Source of the DNA: Protonemura montana
Taxonomy: Eukaryota > Arthropoda > Insecta > Plecoptera > Nemouridae
Length of the DNA stretch: 64,000 bases
Assembly (NCBI GenBank): GCA_947568835.1
Contig: OX387606.1
Location: 16,988,001-17,052,000 of the forward strand
Direction of reading: 5' to 3'
The notes under the pieces are model-generated. The model had not been told where the DNA came from. It made no database searches and saw only the letters and a list, made by a program, of their open reading frames with translations. Each line of letters begins with the position of its first letter. The stretch's first letter is position 1. This document shows, one piece after another, positions 25,555 to 38,802 of this stretch. Made by a program: the position numbers and the translations under genes.

Positions 25555-28500
25555 TCATGTCGGTTTATCCTGGTAGACTGCACGCACCACGTCCGCCATG
25601 CTCGCGTAGGTTCCCGTTAGGAAACCCAGGATGCCGATTAAGAAGATGGCGGCGTCCTTGGCGATGCCGTTGCGGGATATGGTTTCCCAGCGAGTGACCA
25701 TGTCGAGGATGGCTGGGAACAGAAGCGCCAGTGCGGTGCTGCTGACGGCGCCGATGAGCGAGATTACTAGACCCAGGTGGGGGATCACTCCTGCCAGGAA
25801 GACTGGAACAACCGGGGGAAATTAGGACAAGTGGGGAGGAGACTTTTTAAATATTAGTGTATATATTGCTGTATAATTAACATTTTTTATGCTAAGGTTC
25901 TACATGGCCAGTAAATGACTTTTGGTTGGATGGCTATTTTATGAAAATAGCATTTTTTTAAATTTGAGTCTTAGGAAAGTGATATTACTTCTTACAAGTC
26001 AGTCACGTACTTCGTAGATATATACTTTATATTTTCTCTTTAACGTAGTTGTGGTAAAGTCAGGGAATGATAAGCATACATTTATTTATTTTTACTCCTT
26101 TAATATATAAATAAATAAATATATATACTTTTAATGAAAAATAATCAAGAAGCAGAACAAATTTAGCTCACCTATGAGGCAAGAATAATAATGATTATTA
26201 TGTTGTAGAAAAAGGATTTAATTTTAGTCGAGCCAGAGTATTTTTATTTAATATTTTATTTGTCTTGGACTTTATTCTAAGCTTGATAAGAAATGTTCGT
26301 TTTTTGGGGGTTCGTTTTGGCAAATATAGAAAACGCTTTGAAAAAATGACCATGTTCTACTTAAATGCGAACCGTTATCTATAATATACTCGATTATTAG
26401 CATTCTTACTTTCAAAGAAGGTTGTGGATTGGTCTTCAAAAATTGGTCTGACATTCCTTTAGGTTATTCCCCTTTACGATTGACTGTACATGTAAGTTAA
26501 GTCGTATTTTGCACCCCTAAGACCGCTGGCAGTGGACATTTTTAAACAAATACACGACCTATATTTTTGAAACTATAATACCTTTACTCACATGTAATTA
26601 GCACCAAGACACTTCTGAAGATCGTTTCCAAAATAGCCGGATGCTTGAACGGTCCGTACTTATTGGTGATCGCTGGCCACATGATGATGAATGGAACGTA
26701 CATTTGAATAGCGAACGTGAAGATAATTCCCAAAGATATCGTCACTCTGATCAATTGTGGCAGCCTGTAGCAGAGAAAACCAAACGACAACATTAAGCAA
26801 CAATATCGTGTATTGTTCTTGGAGTTTTGTGACTTACGCTTGGTCCGTTGGCAGGTTGAGTGTGAGGCTTCCTTTCGCCCCCTCGCCGTACTGGAGGTAA
26901 CCTAGGGTGCCCATGGTGATGTGCAGAATGGTTACCATGATCATGCCAACGTTCAACACTCCAGCGGCCATGACAAATTGACGCGGTTTCTTCATCTGAG
27001 CTTGAAGCGGTAAAACCTAAAAAAAAAAAAACACTAACAAAACAACGCCAACATGGGAAGTAAGTCTGCAACATTTCTCAATGTAAGTCCTCATAGTTTA
27101 GAGATATGGAATGAGTATAATACACATATGTTTAAGATTACCAAACCGATTCCTTCAAATGCGTAGATGACTGTTCCAAAAAACAGCGGTATTCTCGAGT
27201 AATCTGCAACGAACTCGCGGTCTGTGGGTGGTGGCAGTTCCGATGACATGACGAAGAAGGTGCCGACGATGCCGATGAACATGAGGATGTTGGCTCCCAG
27301 AGACACAGGAACCAGGTATTTTAGGTCGCGAATCCAGCAGGAGAGCAGGATAGGAATCAGGACGACGGCCATGTGGACGTAGAGCTCGGCGACGACGTCG
27401 TAAAAGTCCAGTACCTGGGTTAATTAATTTGCAAGAATTTGAAGAGAATTATTAAATATAAAAATGTCTAAAGTAATAACTCACCAAGCTTTGCCAAAGT
27501 TTCACCTGTTTAAGATTTTCAGCGATGAACAAGAAAAATACGCAACAAAAGCCCATTTGAGTGACGCATAAAAAGACGTTGATAAGTTTTCTGTAAAAAA
27601 AGTATAAATATTGTATTTAAATAATGCAGGAATAGCCAAAATTGTACCGTATACATGGATTTTCTTGGACTGTATTTAGTCTATATACTTATTGTTGATA
27701 CCAAATAGAAATTAAGCTCTAGTCATCCGTCCAAGAATAGTTAGCCGCGAGGCTGTATAGTGGTGATTTACTTGGAAAACGTTGAATATTTGGCTAGTTG
27801 CGAAGGTCCAGTGTCGAAGGCGATTTCGACCGTGTCTGCAAAGCTCAGCTGTTCAGTCGAAGCAGTCCGACGCTTCATTTCCTTGGACGCTTGAAGCTGC
27901 GACACCAAACATCACCCACACATAATTGATTTGTGGTGTTTAACGACACACTGTTTTGACATCTGGCAATGCGGCACTGGTCTAATGACGTCGGTGAATG
28001 AGTGGATGATGATGAGGATGATGATGAACCTAACATAGCTTAGAAGGGAGGAGGGGAAACCCGGTGCCGGCACGTAGCCTACTCCTGTCGAAAAGCACCA
28101 AGGGGACCACCGGCTTCACGTCCCTTCCGAAGGACGGTACAACTCGAACAGCAGGATTCCTCCACAAATCCACGCTGTCGAGAGGTTGATAAGCAAGGCG
28201 AATGAAGTTGTTGTACTAACTTTCATACCTCCAACCTCTCTCCCGAACAGAACTGGTCATGTGTATGAGGGTCATCCATCCAATACTTAACTCAGCGTAG
28301 TGTTGCTTAACTTCGGTGATCTCACGAGAACCAGTGTTTCCAACACGCCAAACCGTTTGGTGCACATAGATGAGGCTTTTTATACCACCGAGCTAGATGC
28401 TAGATTGAAATTAGATGTAATAAGTAAAAGGGATATTTATTCCTAAAAGGACTTGGTGGCCCCACGTTTTAGAAGAGAACGTTTGCCTTATCTTCAGAGT

Positions 28501-29333
28501 AAAACTTATCTCAGAACACGGAGTTCTTTTATAGACTAAAAATCTTTCACAAACAAATCTCTAGAACATTTTTTAAAGAACAATACAAAATTACACAAAC
28601 ATTTTGAAGACCACAACTATCATTAACCATCTTGAACTTTCGAATTTCCTTTTTAACTTTCGAAAACTTGAGTTTTAAGTACGCTTTGAAAATTAAAAAT
28701 TAAATTTATATAGAACTTTGCGCATCACATTTTACTCAAATGAAATATTACAAATGAGAGTTGTCATCGTTTGGTTTAAAAATACAACAACAAAACAAAA
28801 TGTGTAAAACACGACATTAGCTCACGAGTAAATGTTGGCTGTGCACGCAAACTAGGCCCAAGAAGAGCGTGAGGAATGGTGCAAGAACAAGACCACAGTT
28901 CTTGAAAGCGTCACCCATCGAGAAAAGTCCCGGACCGACATTTCCTTTCAGAACGTGGATCAACGTCTCCCCATAACTAACGGAAAAGGGTGGAAAATTG
29001 AAGTGAATTTCAAGAATTTGTGGTAATAAGTAAAGTTCCACATAAGAAAGTGTTTATCTTACGACGTTGGATGATTTACACTGCAGCCATCAAGCATCGG
29101 TTCGTCGCTTTCATCAGATTTGCTGTCTCTGTGAGAAAAGAAAAAGAAGAAATTGAAAATTTGTTATGGTTCTTGTTATCAAATTTTCAATCTTTATCAT
29201 AGTGCGAGAATAAATACCTTCTATTCACATTGAAAGAGCATCCCTGTATTCCATTGCAAATTTCGTCATACTCCTTGGTAGAGGGCAACACATTTGACTC
29301 ACCAATGCACACTTTTTCCTGCGAGTTATTCAT
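25555..29333 (-). CDS. SLC36-type proton-coupled amino-acid transporter
   Basis: Nine exons, complement: 29218..29333, 29063..29128, 28826..28976, 27772..27896, 27485..27590, 27142..27414, 26838..27016, 26592..26764, 25555..25802; phases agree throughout, giving 478 residues. After a hydrophilic head of about 60 residues come [14 protein letters not shown] (first membrane helix), [72 protein letters not shown] and [14 protein letters not shown], the order of the SLC36/PAT family (AAAP superfamily; Drosophila Pathetic). These use a proton gradient to move small neutral amino acids across plasma or lysosomal membranes and feed TORC1 signalling. For the last exon the TTCCAG acceptor at 25803 was chosen because the alternative (GGCAG) would create a stop. 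Confidence 0.94.
27897..28825 (-). other. SLC36 intron carrying a SINE
   Basis: Intron between exons 3 and 4; the left part is mostly a 5S-derived SINE, the rest AT-rich. Confidence 0.6.
28020..28362 (-). mobile_element. 5S rRNA-derived SINE (SINE3-like), near complete
   Basis: On the minus strand the head (about 28362-28265) reads GGTTCTCGTGAGATCACCG, AAGTTAAGCAACACTACG and TATTGGATGGATGACC, closely matching the A-box/IE/C-box region of 5S rRNA. A body follows (CTTCGGAAGGGACGTGAAGC, GGTGGTCCCCTTGGTGCTTT) and the element ends in an ATCATC-rich tail near 28010-28030. The 5S promoter marks it as RNA polymerase III transcribed. A second copy lies at 24440-24715. Confidence 0.8.
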
Positions 29334-30412
29334 TTTACCTTACTATTACAGTATTACAAACACGCACTGAACACGCACTCGCTCGATCCGAGCACGATTC
29401 CCTCAGATCGAGAATGAACGCGGGAAACTTTCACAGGATCTCAAAGCTTTGGTAGCCGAGTGCCAATTTGGCAGCGCAAGCGATTGCTTGTTATTCCTGC
29501 ATTCTAAACAGTGTGTCAGAGAGGGACGGAGATACACACACAAACACTGCAACAACGTGGACATGGGATACTATACGACGTCTTTATATAGTTCATGGTC
29601 AAAGCGGATTCAATGCTTTCCGTGGTTCTTATTTATAGAGTAAGAGTGTTCGTACGCGTTGACTTAATCTTTGGCGCCATATAATTATGGCTGATATTGG
29701 GCATACCAACCAACATTTCACATTGTTTAAAATAATTCGGCTGCTGATAACAGATTATAGAATGTTCAACAAATTCAAATAGAGAGTTTAAAATTAGGCC
29801 TAGTGGTATCACTTGTAAATGGATGGAGGTGCAACTATATTTTATTGCTCACCGCCGAATTATCTGTAGTACAATGTTGCACTTGGACTGCTAACCAGAT
29901 GCGTGAAGCTTGCCAAAACGTTTGGAAAAAAAGTAAATATAATTAAATCTATTTCGCGTACTACGCATGCGTTCTGTTGGAAGTGGAATATAGATGTGTA
30001 CAAGTTAGTAAATAGGAAGAAGTACTATTAAGACATTTTAGAAATTACTTGAATAGTAAAGTCATACATTTTCCGCCTGAAAATGTAGGCTTTTTAACTC
30101 AGTTCAGTAAAAAAACTTTTACTGTAATTCTGAAACAATATTTTGTTTAACAAATTACCTGAAGTGCATGAAATTCTTGTAAACACGCTACATTGCCTGA
30201 AGTTTCAATGTAAAGGACAGTGCAAATGATTTTGCAATTGATTACTAAAGTCATTTGTACCGTGAAAATAGCGAAAAATTGCACATTACACAATCTTGAT
30301 CAAACCGGCAATCAATCAGTTTTGTTCCCAAGCAATACAGTTTCAAATTGATTGTATACAAATACAACTCGAAATTAGTGTCAGTTCGGAGAAAGCTTCA
30401 CCCGTATGCAAT
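29334..30412. other. Intergenic between SLC36 and the first IR gene
   Basis: Divergent region holding both promoters; no TATA box, initiator or repeat could be assigned with confidence. Confidence 0.4.
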
Positions 30413-33400
30413 ATGACGTTTATTTCGATTGGAAAATTTCTCTTAATGTCTTGTTTGATTGTTACAATGTCGAAAAGTGTCATCGAAGAAACATTACTTG
30501 AAGATTTTGAGACTTTTCTGGTTCGATGGGACATAAAGTATCTATCAATCATTTACGATCAACTACCAGAACACATAGGTAGATCATGCAATGGTTAAAT
30601 AGCCACATTGCATTAAAGCATGATGAAAATGTAAAAAAAACCAAACATCTCGACTTTTTCAGACGGTTTTACAGATTTTGACTCCCCAGCAGTAAAACTG
30701 ATCTCTGCCTACAAGGAATTGCTGAAAGGAATACGAGTCAATGTTATGTGGAGTTATGACAGAATACATTATGGCATTGATATTTCAGAAGGAGCATTTT
30801 TATATCTTTTTTCAAAAAATGAGCCAGCATCATATATAGCGAAGGTGATTAAATAGGTAACCAGTGATTTGCAAATTAAACAATAAATATTGATTCTTTG
30901 TTTTGCAAACCGTTCCCAGCTGATTGCGAAGTCGAGCAGCAACCGACCTCTCTTCCTGTACTCGCTGGGCGACGCCTCGCTGCCCACCTGGCTGCGCACG
31001 ACACGCATCCCTTTCTCCTCCAACGTGTACGTCATCTTGCAAGACGCGCAGCAGCCAGGGACGCTCACCTTGCAAGGAGTCTACCATCTTCACGAGGAAA
31101 GCAAACAGCTGACGGTTGACCTTGTGGGCAGGAGGATGCTTCAAGGACCAACCAATCGGTGGACATTCTTCGGACTTAAATACAACACGAAAAGACGGTC
31201 TGATTTACATGGAATTAAAATAAGAACAGTCATCCCAAAAGTAAGAACTCACCATTAATATAGATCATTAGAGGTGCTATGAAATGCAAGTTCCCGTACA
31301 CTGTTTTATATATTTAAGGTTATGTTTGATACAACGAATCACGGCATTGCATCATTCTACAGGGCCACGGAGCCTCTAGTTCATTTACTAATGGAAGCTT
31401 TAAATGCAAGGTATTGTATCTGCCATGATTTTATGCAGAAATAATTCTGGTTTAAGAGCCTTTCAGGGGGCAGGGCAGCGAAGGTCCAAAGCAAATACTG
31501 ATTCCACCCGTAGCCTGGTGCCTGTGTTCCTCGACAAAGCGCCGAACGTGGGATATCGCAATTCTTCAGGAGCGTGGAATGGGATGATCGGGATGCTGCA
31601 TCGAAGGGACGCTGATTTCTCTCTTGTAGGAACTGAAGCATCTGCTGCAATTTTAGAACCGATTGGCGTGACCTGTCCATTTGTGGGTCAAGTGTACGTC
31701 AAGTGCTCATCATTCGTTTGCATAATCGACATTGGCTAGTATTTTTTGTTGTTGTTATATTTCTCGTTTACACCACAGATTTCGGCTGTTTATTCGCAAA
31801 CCAGAGTTCACCTACTCACTTTCAACATGTTTCAAAGGGTTCACGGCACCTATGTGGTTAGCAAGTGGCCTAACTTCGATATTGTTGGCGACGTTTTCGT
31901 CGATATCGAACCGAATCGCAATTCGATTCAACTCTGATATTGTGAGTGATAACCCTGACCTCAGTGAGTGCATGTTGCAGACAATTGGCACTTGTTGCCT
32001 GCAAGGTAAGACACCTAATAATATGATCTTTTCTCAATAATACCAATTAATCTACATTTTTAAGTATTAAGAAGCTAAATTGATATTGCAATTGCTGGAT
32101 GAAAAACCTAATGCGATTCTATGATTAAAGTGGTAATTTAGAACGGTTTTTTTCTCGCACCAGTAATGTATAAAGGCAATGCTGAAATCAACAATTTGTA
32201 CTGGCCATTTCAGCGGTGAAAATTCTGAAGCCGAGTTTTGTTTGTCTTCCAGGCTGGGGTCGTTTGAACGAAACCATGGCTAGCTACTTAATTTGTTTGT
32301 CGACGCTTGTTTTCGGCTATTTGCTAAATCTTTACTACGTATCTCAGCTGCAAGCAGCGATTACGGCCAAAATAGCCCCGTTACCTTTCAAGGATCTCGA
32401 AGGTTTACTCGACAACGGCATCTACATTCCTGGAATAAACAGGGGCACCACACCGTACATCATTGCACAGGTAAAATAAGTTTACTTTCCTGCGTTCATG
32501 AATATTTTTTAGTGTAATTAAGAAGTGGTTGGTAGTGAAGAAGCGGTGGTTGGTGGAGAACATTCCATATATTATTATTAACAACACTATAACCGTCTCA
32601 AAAATTGATGCCCAAACGCGGACTCGAACCCCGATCAATTTTTGAGACGGTTATAGTGTTGTTAATAATAAAATAACCCGCGCATGGCAAGCGTTTGCAA
32701 TTTAAATAAGATTTCATCCTAAAACATTCCATATAGTTGACATTTTTTGATAAACAAAAAGCTACTTCAATATTAATATTTGGTTTTAGATTTATGTCTA
32801 CTTTAGTTTCGAAAATGAAAACTTTTAAAACGCTAGGGGTTTTGATGGTAAGTAAAACAAGAAATTTTTTCGACGTTTCGCAACTTATGCCTGTTACTTC
32901 ATCAAGGGTGAAAGCAGTGACTTTTCTCCGATAACAAACAAATATAAACAATCACAATTAAACAATAAAACAAGGCAATTTTTTATATTTTTGTGGTTCT
33001 TTTGTAACCGGAGAAAAGTCACAGTTGCATGAAAGAAAGAAACCCTTGATGGAGTAACAGGCATAAGTTGCGGAAAGTCAGGAAAATTAGTTGTATTAAA
33101 AAACCCGGTTTTTAAATATTTTTTTCTAGTTCAATATTACTTTTCACAATATTTGCTTCTATCAATGCACACCAACAATATTTTAGAAGCACTTTTATTG
33201 ACCATGTAAGCCAATGATTATAAAAAATTAAGCCAATGGCTCAAAGATAAAAATAACTAAGAAAAAAAAACTAATCTATCAGTAAAGGCATTGAAATGTG
33301 TGAACAAGATGGATAATCGTTCTTTCTTACAGTCTGCAACTAATGGAACCATGAAACGTGTCAGAGATTTGATTAGAAGCAGACCCAAAGACGTCCTCAT

Positions 33401-34945
33401 AGGTAGTTTGCCGTCGTCGGTACAACGGCTGTGCACTGAGAAGTTGGCACTTATCTCCTGGAAAATCCACATAAACCCCGAACTCAGAAAATCCGCCGAA
33501 TGCACTATCGTTGACACGAAGAAGTCAATGTTTCCTATCTTTGTTGCGTTTGGCGTCGTCAAAGGATTTCCATATACGCACATTTTGAATTTATTGTGAG
33601 TACGATTGAAAATTGTAGTCCTTAAAATATTTAGAATCTGTTATTCATTCTGGGGCTTCGCTAATGCACTTTGAGTTGGTTTGTAAAATGAGCGTAGCGA
33701 TATTTTGAGATGGCAAAATGTGAAGCTGATCCATGGTATAGATCACAGCAAAACAACCATATTCAGAAAAGGAAGTGGGAAGTTTGTGTATTAAAATGAA
33801 GAAGAAATCGAATATGGGCTCAAAAACGTCCAAACTACTTAATTTTGACGTTTTTCACATCTTTGAAAGTTTGAACATTTTTTAAACTCTTTTGGCGGCA
33901 CAGCTCCAAAACGGTTACCCAAAATCTGAAAAGTTTCGTAAATTTTGGATATTTACATAACTATTTTACATTTTTTTTTTTTTTAAATGCATGGGGTCTA
34001 AGTTGAAACACACACAAATGTGCTCTGCAATTTTTTACAAATCGGAGCAGGCGTTTGGTCACTGGAGCGAAAAATAGAAATGCGAAAAAAATAAAACAAA
34101 CAAACAAAAAACTTACACGCACAAATGATTTTTTTTTTTGGGTAAATGAAATTGAAGATTTGCTCCATCGCTACGCTTGTCAATTTGTTTGGTTCTGTTT
34201 TTATGACAGTATCACATGGGTTTAAATGCCAATTTCTTTTCAATCACAATTCTCAAAATATTTTAATTCAATTTTACTTGTGACCATACAATTACACAGC
34301 ATTTAATTTTATATTAAGTTTGTTCTTTGCAAAGTCTCAAAGTTAAATTGACAGCAGCAAATTTAAGCAGAAACATTTTTTTTTTATACGGTAGGAACAA
34401 TTTTTTTTTTGTTATTTTCAGCCTTAATTTTTTTTTAAATTTAAGTTTTTAAATTTTAACGCATAAATCTTAATGTTACATTTAACAAACAAAACAATAA
34501 CTGCGGTGAATCTTGTTTTAATTTATATCCTAGAAACTCCTAGAAACCGGTTACGAACTACCCCTTTTAACCTATGAGTTTGCAAAGTTAGAAAACATAA
34601 CATAACCCAGAGATTTGCGTATATAACGCAGCTTACATTCTTGTCGCCAGCATTCGACGTCTTGCTGAAGGAGGCGTAGTCAATCTTCTCATCACCGATC
34701 GGTTGACAAGGGTGGAGAACGGAGAGTCTCCATTCGTCGTGATCGAACTGGTAGACGTCATCCCCTTCCTGATTCTCTACGCCGGGGCGCTTGCAGTTTC
34801 ACTAGCGATACTCATCTTGGAAATATCTGTCAGCGCCTGGAGCCACCGAAAATATCAGCGAAAACATCCACACCGCTCTAGATTTGGAAAAATTATTGAT
34901 TCATTTCAAATTCGTCTCAACATCACTGGGTGCAAGAGCAAGTAA
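30413..34945 (+). CDS. Divergent ionotropic receptor A
   Basis: Exons 30413..30578, 30663..30844, 30920..31240, 31319..31410, 31514..31693, 31779..32005, 32253..32470, 33333..33595, 34651..34945; phases agree, 647 residues. The start is placed at the ATG opening a signal peptide (MTFISIGKFLLMSCLIV), although the frame is open further upstream. An N-terminal region is followed by a ligand-binding lobe (GAWNGMIGMLHRRDADFSLVG), the first membrane helix (FKGFTAPMWL), a pore stretch (LQTIGTCCLQGWG), the second helix (YLICLSTLVFGYLLN), lobe 2, and the third helix (DVIPFLILYAGAL). This is the layout of insect ionotropic receptors, ligand-gated cation channels of sensory dendrites derived from glutamate receptors. 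The canonical glutamate-binding residues are not evident, so it is a divergent IR, probably gustatory or olfactory. Confidence 0.9.
32560..32736 (-). mobile_element. Hairpin SINE with 13-bp target duplication
   Basis: The body, 32573..32723, is bracketed by the same 13 bp, AACATTCCATATA (32560-32572 and 32724-32736). It contains a perfect 38-bp inverted repeat (32573-32610 and 32635-32672) around a 24-nt loop. On the minus strand the loop carries GGTTCGAGTCC, the tRNA T-arm/B-box motif, and the element ends in TTAATAATAA. A long target duplication, B box and A/T-rich tail fit a tRNA-derived retroposon. It lies in intron 7 of IR A. Confidence 0.75.
32838..33106. mobile_element. Foldback MITE, IR A copy
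   Basis: Inverted arms around CGCAACTTATGCCTGTTACT, TCATCAAGGG and GACTTTTCTCCG (left 32876-32935, right 33006-33080). Related copies occur at 50510-50694 and 51260-51551. Intron 7 of IR A, which also holds the SINE, is 862 bp because of these insertions. Confidence 0.7.
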
Positions 34946-35725
34946 GTGAGCAAAGTATGTGAGTAATTAAACATGCGAGTACATACTTCAGTTAGAAGTT
35001 AGAGACAATACAGAGACACTCGGGAATAGATTTTTTCGATTTTTCGATGCTGAATCGTTCCAGTGTGTAAATTTAACAACATGTGCTGACTTCAATTGGG
35101 ACAGGTACAGGTAGTTTTCAAGGTTTTTTAGAAGTATTTAGGTGGCCACTGACATAAATAATTTTTACTCACTTGTGCAACCGTTGTTTGTAATTCACCT
35201 AATGATATACACGATTAACCAGTCAGCAAACTTGTTCAAAGATATTATCTAATGTATTGCACATAGGTAATAAAACATGCGCTATCTGGTATTTGCTTTG
35301 CGGCAGGTAGGTCCTTTATGGAGTACAACTTATTGATATTATTGTGATTTTAGTTTTTATTTCAATTTATATCCAACGAGAACATGATTTCTCGTAAGTA
35401 CAATTTAATAACTTTTAATTATTCACCAAAAATTTTATATAACTCATCGCGTACAATAAAGTTGCTAATAAATACATACGTGTTTTTTTTTCTGGTACAT
35501 TGTTCCATATATCAAAAGTACCTTTTAGTAACCCTATAAATAAACAAGTCCTTATACCTATATACAAAAATAAGTGCACTCAACTTTACCTGACTAAAGT
35601 TAGGTACTTAATTATGCATTACTAATGATTACAGTTGAAAGAGTTGTGGGAAAATGAGTCGATGCCTATGAGAGTTCTTGTAATCGAATTTGTTGACATC
35701 AAAACTGTTCGAACTCAGTGGCAAA
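34946..35725. other. IR A to IR B intergenic spacer
   Basis: 780 bp of AT-rich sequence; must hold the IR A 3' UTR and the IR B promoter. Nothing else seen. Confidence 0.5.
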
Positions 35726-38700
35726 ATGTTAACACATGCCTTCCTTTTATGCGTACATTTTCTGTATCATATACTGACAGTCACAACGTATGCCCCTGAA
35801 TTTCTTCAAGAAGACCTTTCATCGCTATTGGATCGATTGGACATCAACCATGTGACGTTCGTCGGAAGAGAAACTGGCAAGATATGCAATTACCTACGAT
35901 TGATGAACAGGCTGAAAGATGTTAAAACATTTCTCACAGCAGTTTAAGTCACAAAATTTCACAGGCCATTTGACAAGAAAAGCCCTCAAGAAATAAATTG
36001 AGTATCTTAACTACATATGGATCAACTCAGAAAGAATATACGATACTCAAAAAAAAGTACTGCCTGCTGGTGCTTTGTTTCTTCCTCTGGCTTCCCAAAA
36101 TCAAGAAGAAAACATTATCGAGGTAAGAAAAAATAACATGGAATACTTCATCCCAAGGAACAAAATTTTTCAACTTTAACTAATGGCAAGTTCTCTGTGT
36201 CACATAAACTTAACTCCTTTCAAGGAGAAGATAACACATGTATTCGTTATAAATGTATTGATATTTAAAACTAATCGAAATTGTCATTTTCATCTTACCG
36301 TCTCAAGCTTATAGCGCAGTCGTGCAGCAGTCGACCCCTCTTCTTGTACCAGCTGCACGAAACCTCACTGCCTACCTGGCTGCGCACGACACGCACCCCT
36401 TTCACCTCCAACGTGTACGTCATCTTGCGAGACGAGCAGCATCCAGGGACGCTCACCTTGCAAGGAGTCTACCACCTTCACGAAGAAAGCGATCAGCTGA
36501 CGGTCGACCTCGTGGGCAGGAGGACTCGTCAAGGACCAACCAATCAGTGGACATTCTTTGGGCAGAAGTTCAACGTGCTAAGACTGGCACATCTTGAGGG
36601 TCTTCAGATTAGAACTGTTATACCATTAGTAAGACGTTTTATAAGTTGCATACTCTTTGAAAATAATATTATTGTAAATATTTAACTTTGAAGCCACGCT
36701 TGCAAGTTTTAAAAATCCTGCTTAAGCGATGGGATATGGTTATTCTAAATTTGGACAATGTGTGAAAAGATAGCTTACATTTCAGATATATAAATGCAGC
36801 CCGCAGAGCAAACTTGGCACCTCCATCATATTTTGCTTTCTAGCCGTTGTTCAACAAATCAGATCGCCGCTTCGGATCGTACAAAAGTGAAACTGAGCCA
36901 ACAGTTCGGTTGGCATTGTACGCTCTTAATGCAAGGTACAAAATCTTTGTTTTTTCCAATCTAGTTTGGTATTATGTTTTTTAAACTCATGCCCATTTTA
37001 TCTTATCTTAGCTTTCTTATCAAATTTTAATTATTCTACACTAGTTCTACTTAGCAATAGTTTTAGCACTAGTTTGGTCTTGTTAGTCAAATAGCACCTT
37101 TGTATTTAACCAACCTTTCTAAAGTTTGTTACCGGTGCATCTTAACGAAAAGGTTACAATTGGAATCCGAAACGAGACTGGACATTGGGGTGGAATGGTT
37201 GGAGTACTTCAGAGACGAGAAGCAAAGTTTTCTATATTATCTGTAGCGGCATCAACAGCAATCATCGAAGTCATTGACTTGACTTGTCCTTACGTATCCA
37301 AAGTGTAAGAAGTCCAATCACTTCTCATTTCTTCGGAACCAAAGACTCACCTATGCACTAGATTTTTACTTTTTTTTTTCCAAAATGGGCATTGATTGGG
37401 CAGTAAATGAAGAGTCATTGTAAGGGCAACGAAGTTCAATAAGCAGTGAAGTCACAGAATACTTTGACGAGAAGTGAAGCTGGAAACAGCTTAATCACAC
37501 CACTTACCACCCACCTTGGAAATAATTATCTGTTTAAAATCACTCAAAGCCCCTTCAGTCTTGTATATTTACTGTTGGGCAGTAATTTACACCTTATAAG
37601 ATATTGTGACTATCCTTTTCACTCACCTCGTGTTACAGGTACCGTTTGTATATTCGCAAACCCGAGTTCACCTACTCCCTATTGACGAGCGTTAAAGGGT
37701 TCACCATCCCTCTTTGGATTGCAAGCTGTCTGACATTGAGTTTTCTATCAATATCTAAATCTGCCATCATGATTGAACGCCACTTGAGTTCAAAAAATGC
37801 CCATCAGTTCGCTTTTAGCGAGAGCCTGGTGTTCGCTATAGGTTCTTTTTGTTTGCAAGGTAACTGGTTCATTTTCTATTATTTCCCTTACACGGCATTG
37901 CTTACAAGGCAACACGGCATTGTTGCAACTTGTCGTTTTTTTTGGAATTTTCAGGATGGAGCCGAGTCTCTAACACAAATTCTGGATACATCATGTGCTT
38001 GTCTACAGTCGTGTTTGGGTACTTGTTGAACTTGTTCTACGTATCCCAGCTACGAGCTGTTGTAATGGCCAAAACTGCTCCTTTGCCTTTTCGCGACCTT
38101 GATGGACTCATAAACTCAGACCACTACCTGCCTGGAATGTTTCCTGGCACAACGCCGTACGTTATAGCACAGGTACTCAAACACTTTTAGAAAATCTGGA
38201 GTCTTATGGTGAGGTTGAAACTGATTTTAACTATAGCAATGTTATCCATATTTTAGACTGCAACCAGTGGCACGATGGGAAAAATCCGGGAGGTGATTAA
38301 AAAACAAGCCTCCCGAGTTATTTTACCAAACTTTAATGTCGGGGTAGAACAAATTTGTACGAACAACATTGCCATGATGATTTGGAAATCTAACACAGTT
38401 GTCAAATTCTTTCTTCTAGGAGAATGTACGGTAGTAGATATAAAAGTATCTATATTTCCAATATTTGTTGCATTGAGTATGGTGAAAGGCTACCCTTACA
38501 AGCACCCAATAGATTACCAGTGAGTTTTTTGTTGTTTGTAGAAGTTGAAGAATTTAAAAAGCTTTGCAGTGTCTGTACTTATTTGTGTTAATTTGAACTG
38601 GTACAGCTTGCGTCGGATCGCCCAGGTAGGTATCGTGGCACATCTAACAACAGTAAAGGTGCCCGAGAATGACGACCTGGTTGACTTCACTCCAATCGAG

Positions 38701-38802
38701 TTAGAGGACGTCTTTGCGTTCCTTGTTCTCTACGCCGGAGCGATCGCCGTTGCATGTTCGCTACTCATGGTCGAGATAATCTTGAGCGCAGTAAAGAAAT
38801 AA
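35726..38802 (+). CDS. Divergent ionotropic receptor B (5' part uncertain)
   Basis: Exons 36308..36628, 36844..36935, 37125..37304, 37639..37859, 37955..38172, 38257..38519 and 38607..38802 are open and in phase, with the same membrane and lobe motifs as IR A (HWGGMVGVLQRREAKFS, FKGFTIPLW-type pre-helix, FAIGSFCLQGWS, CLSTVVFGYLLN). The 5' part is less clear. A signal-peptide ORF runs 35726..35944 and stops; the homologous reading frame resumes as YIWINSERIYD, to the donor at 36122. A 82-nt intron (35921..36002, GTTAAA...TTGAG) restores phase and gives 601 residues, but its splice sites are weak. In IR C the same region is read straight through without an intron. IR B is either a gene with a poor short intron or a recent pseudogene. 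Confidence 0.75.
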
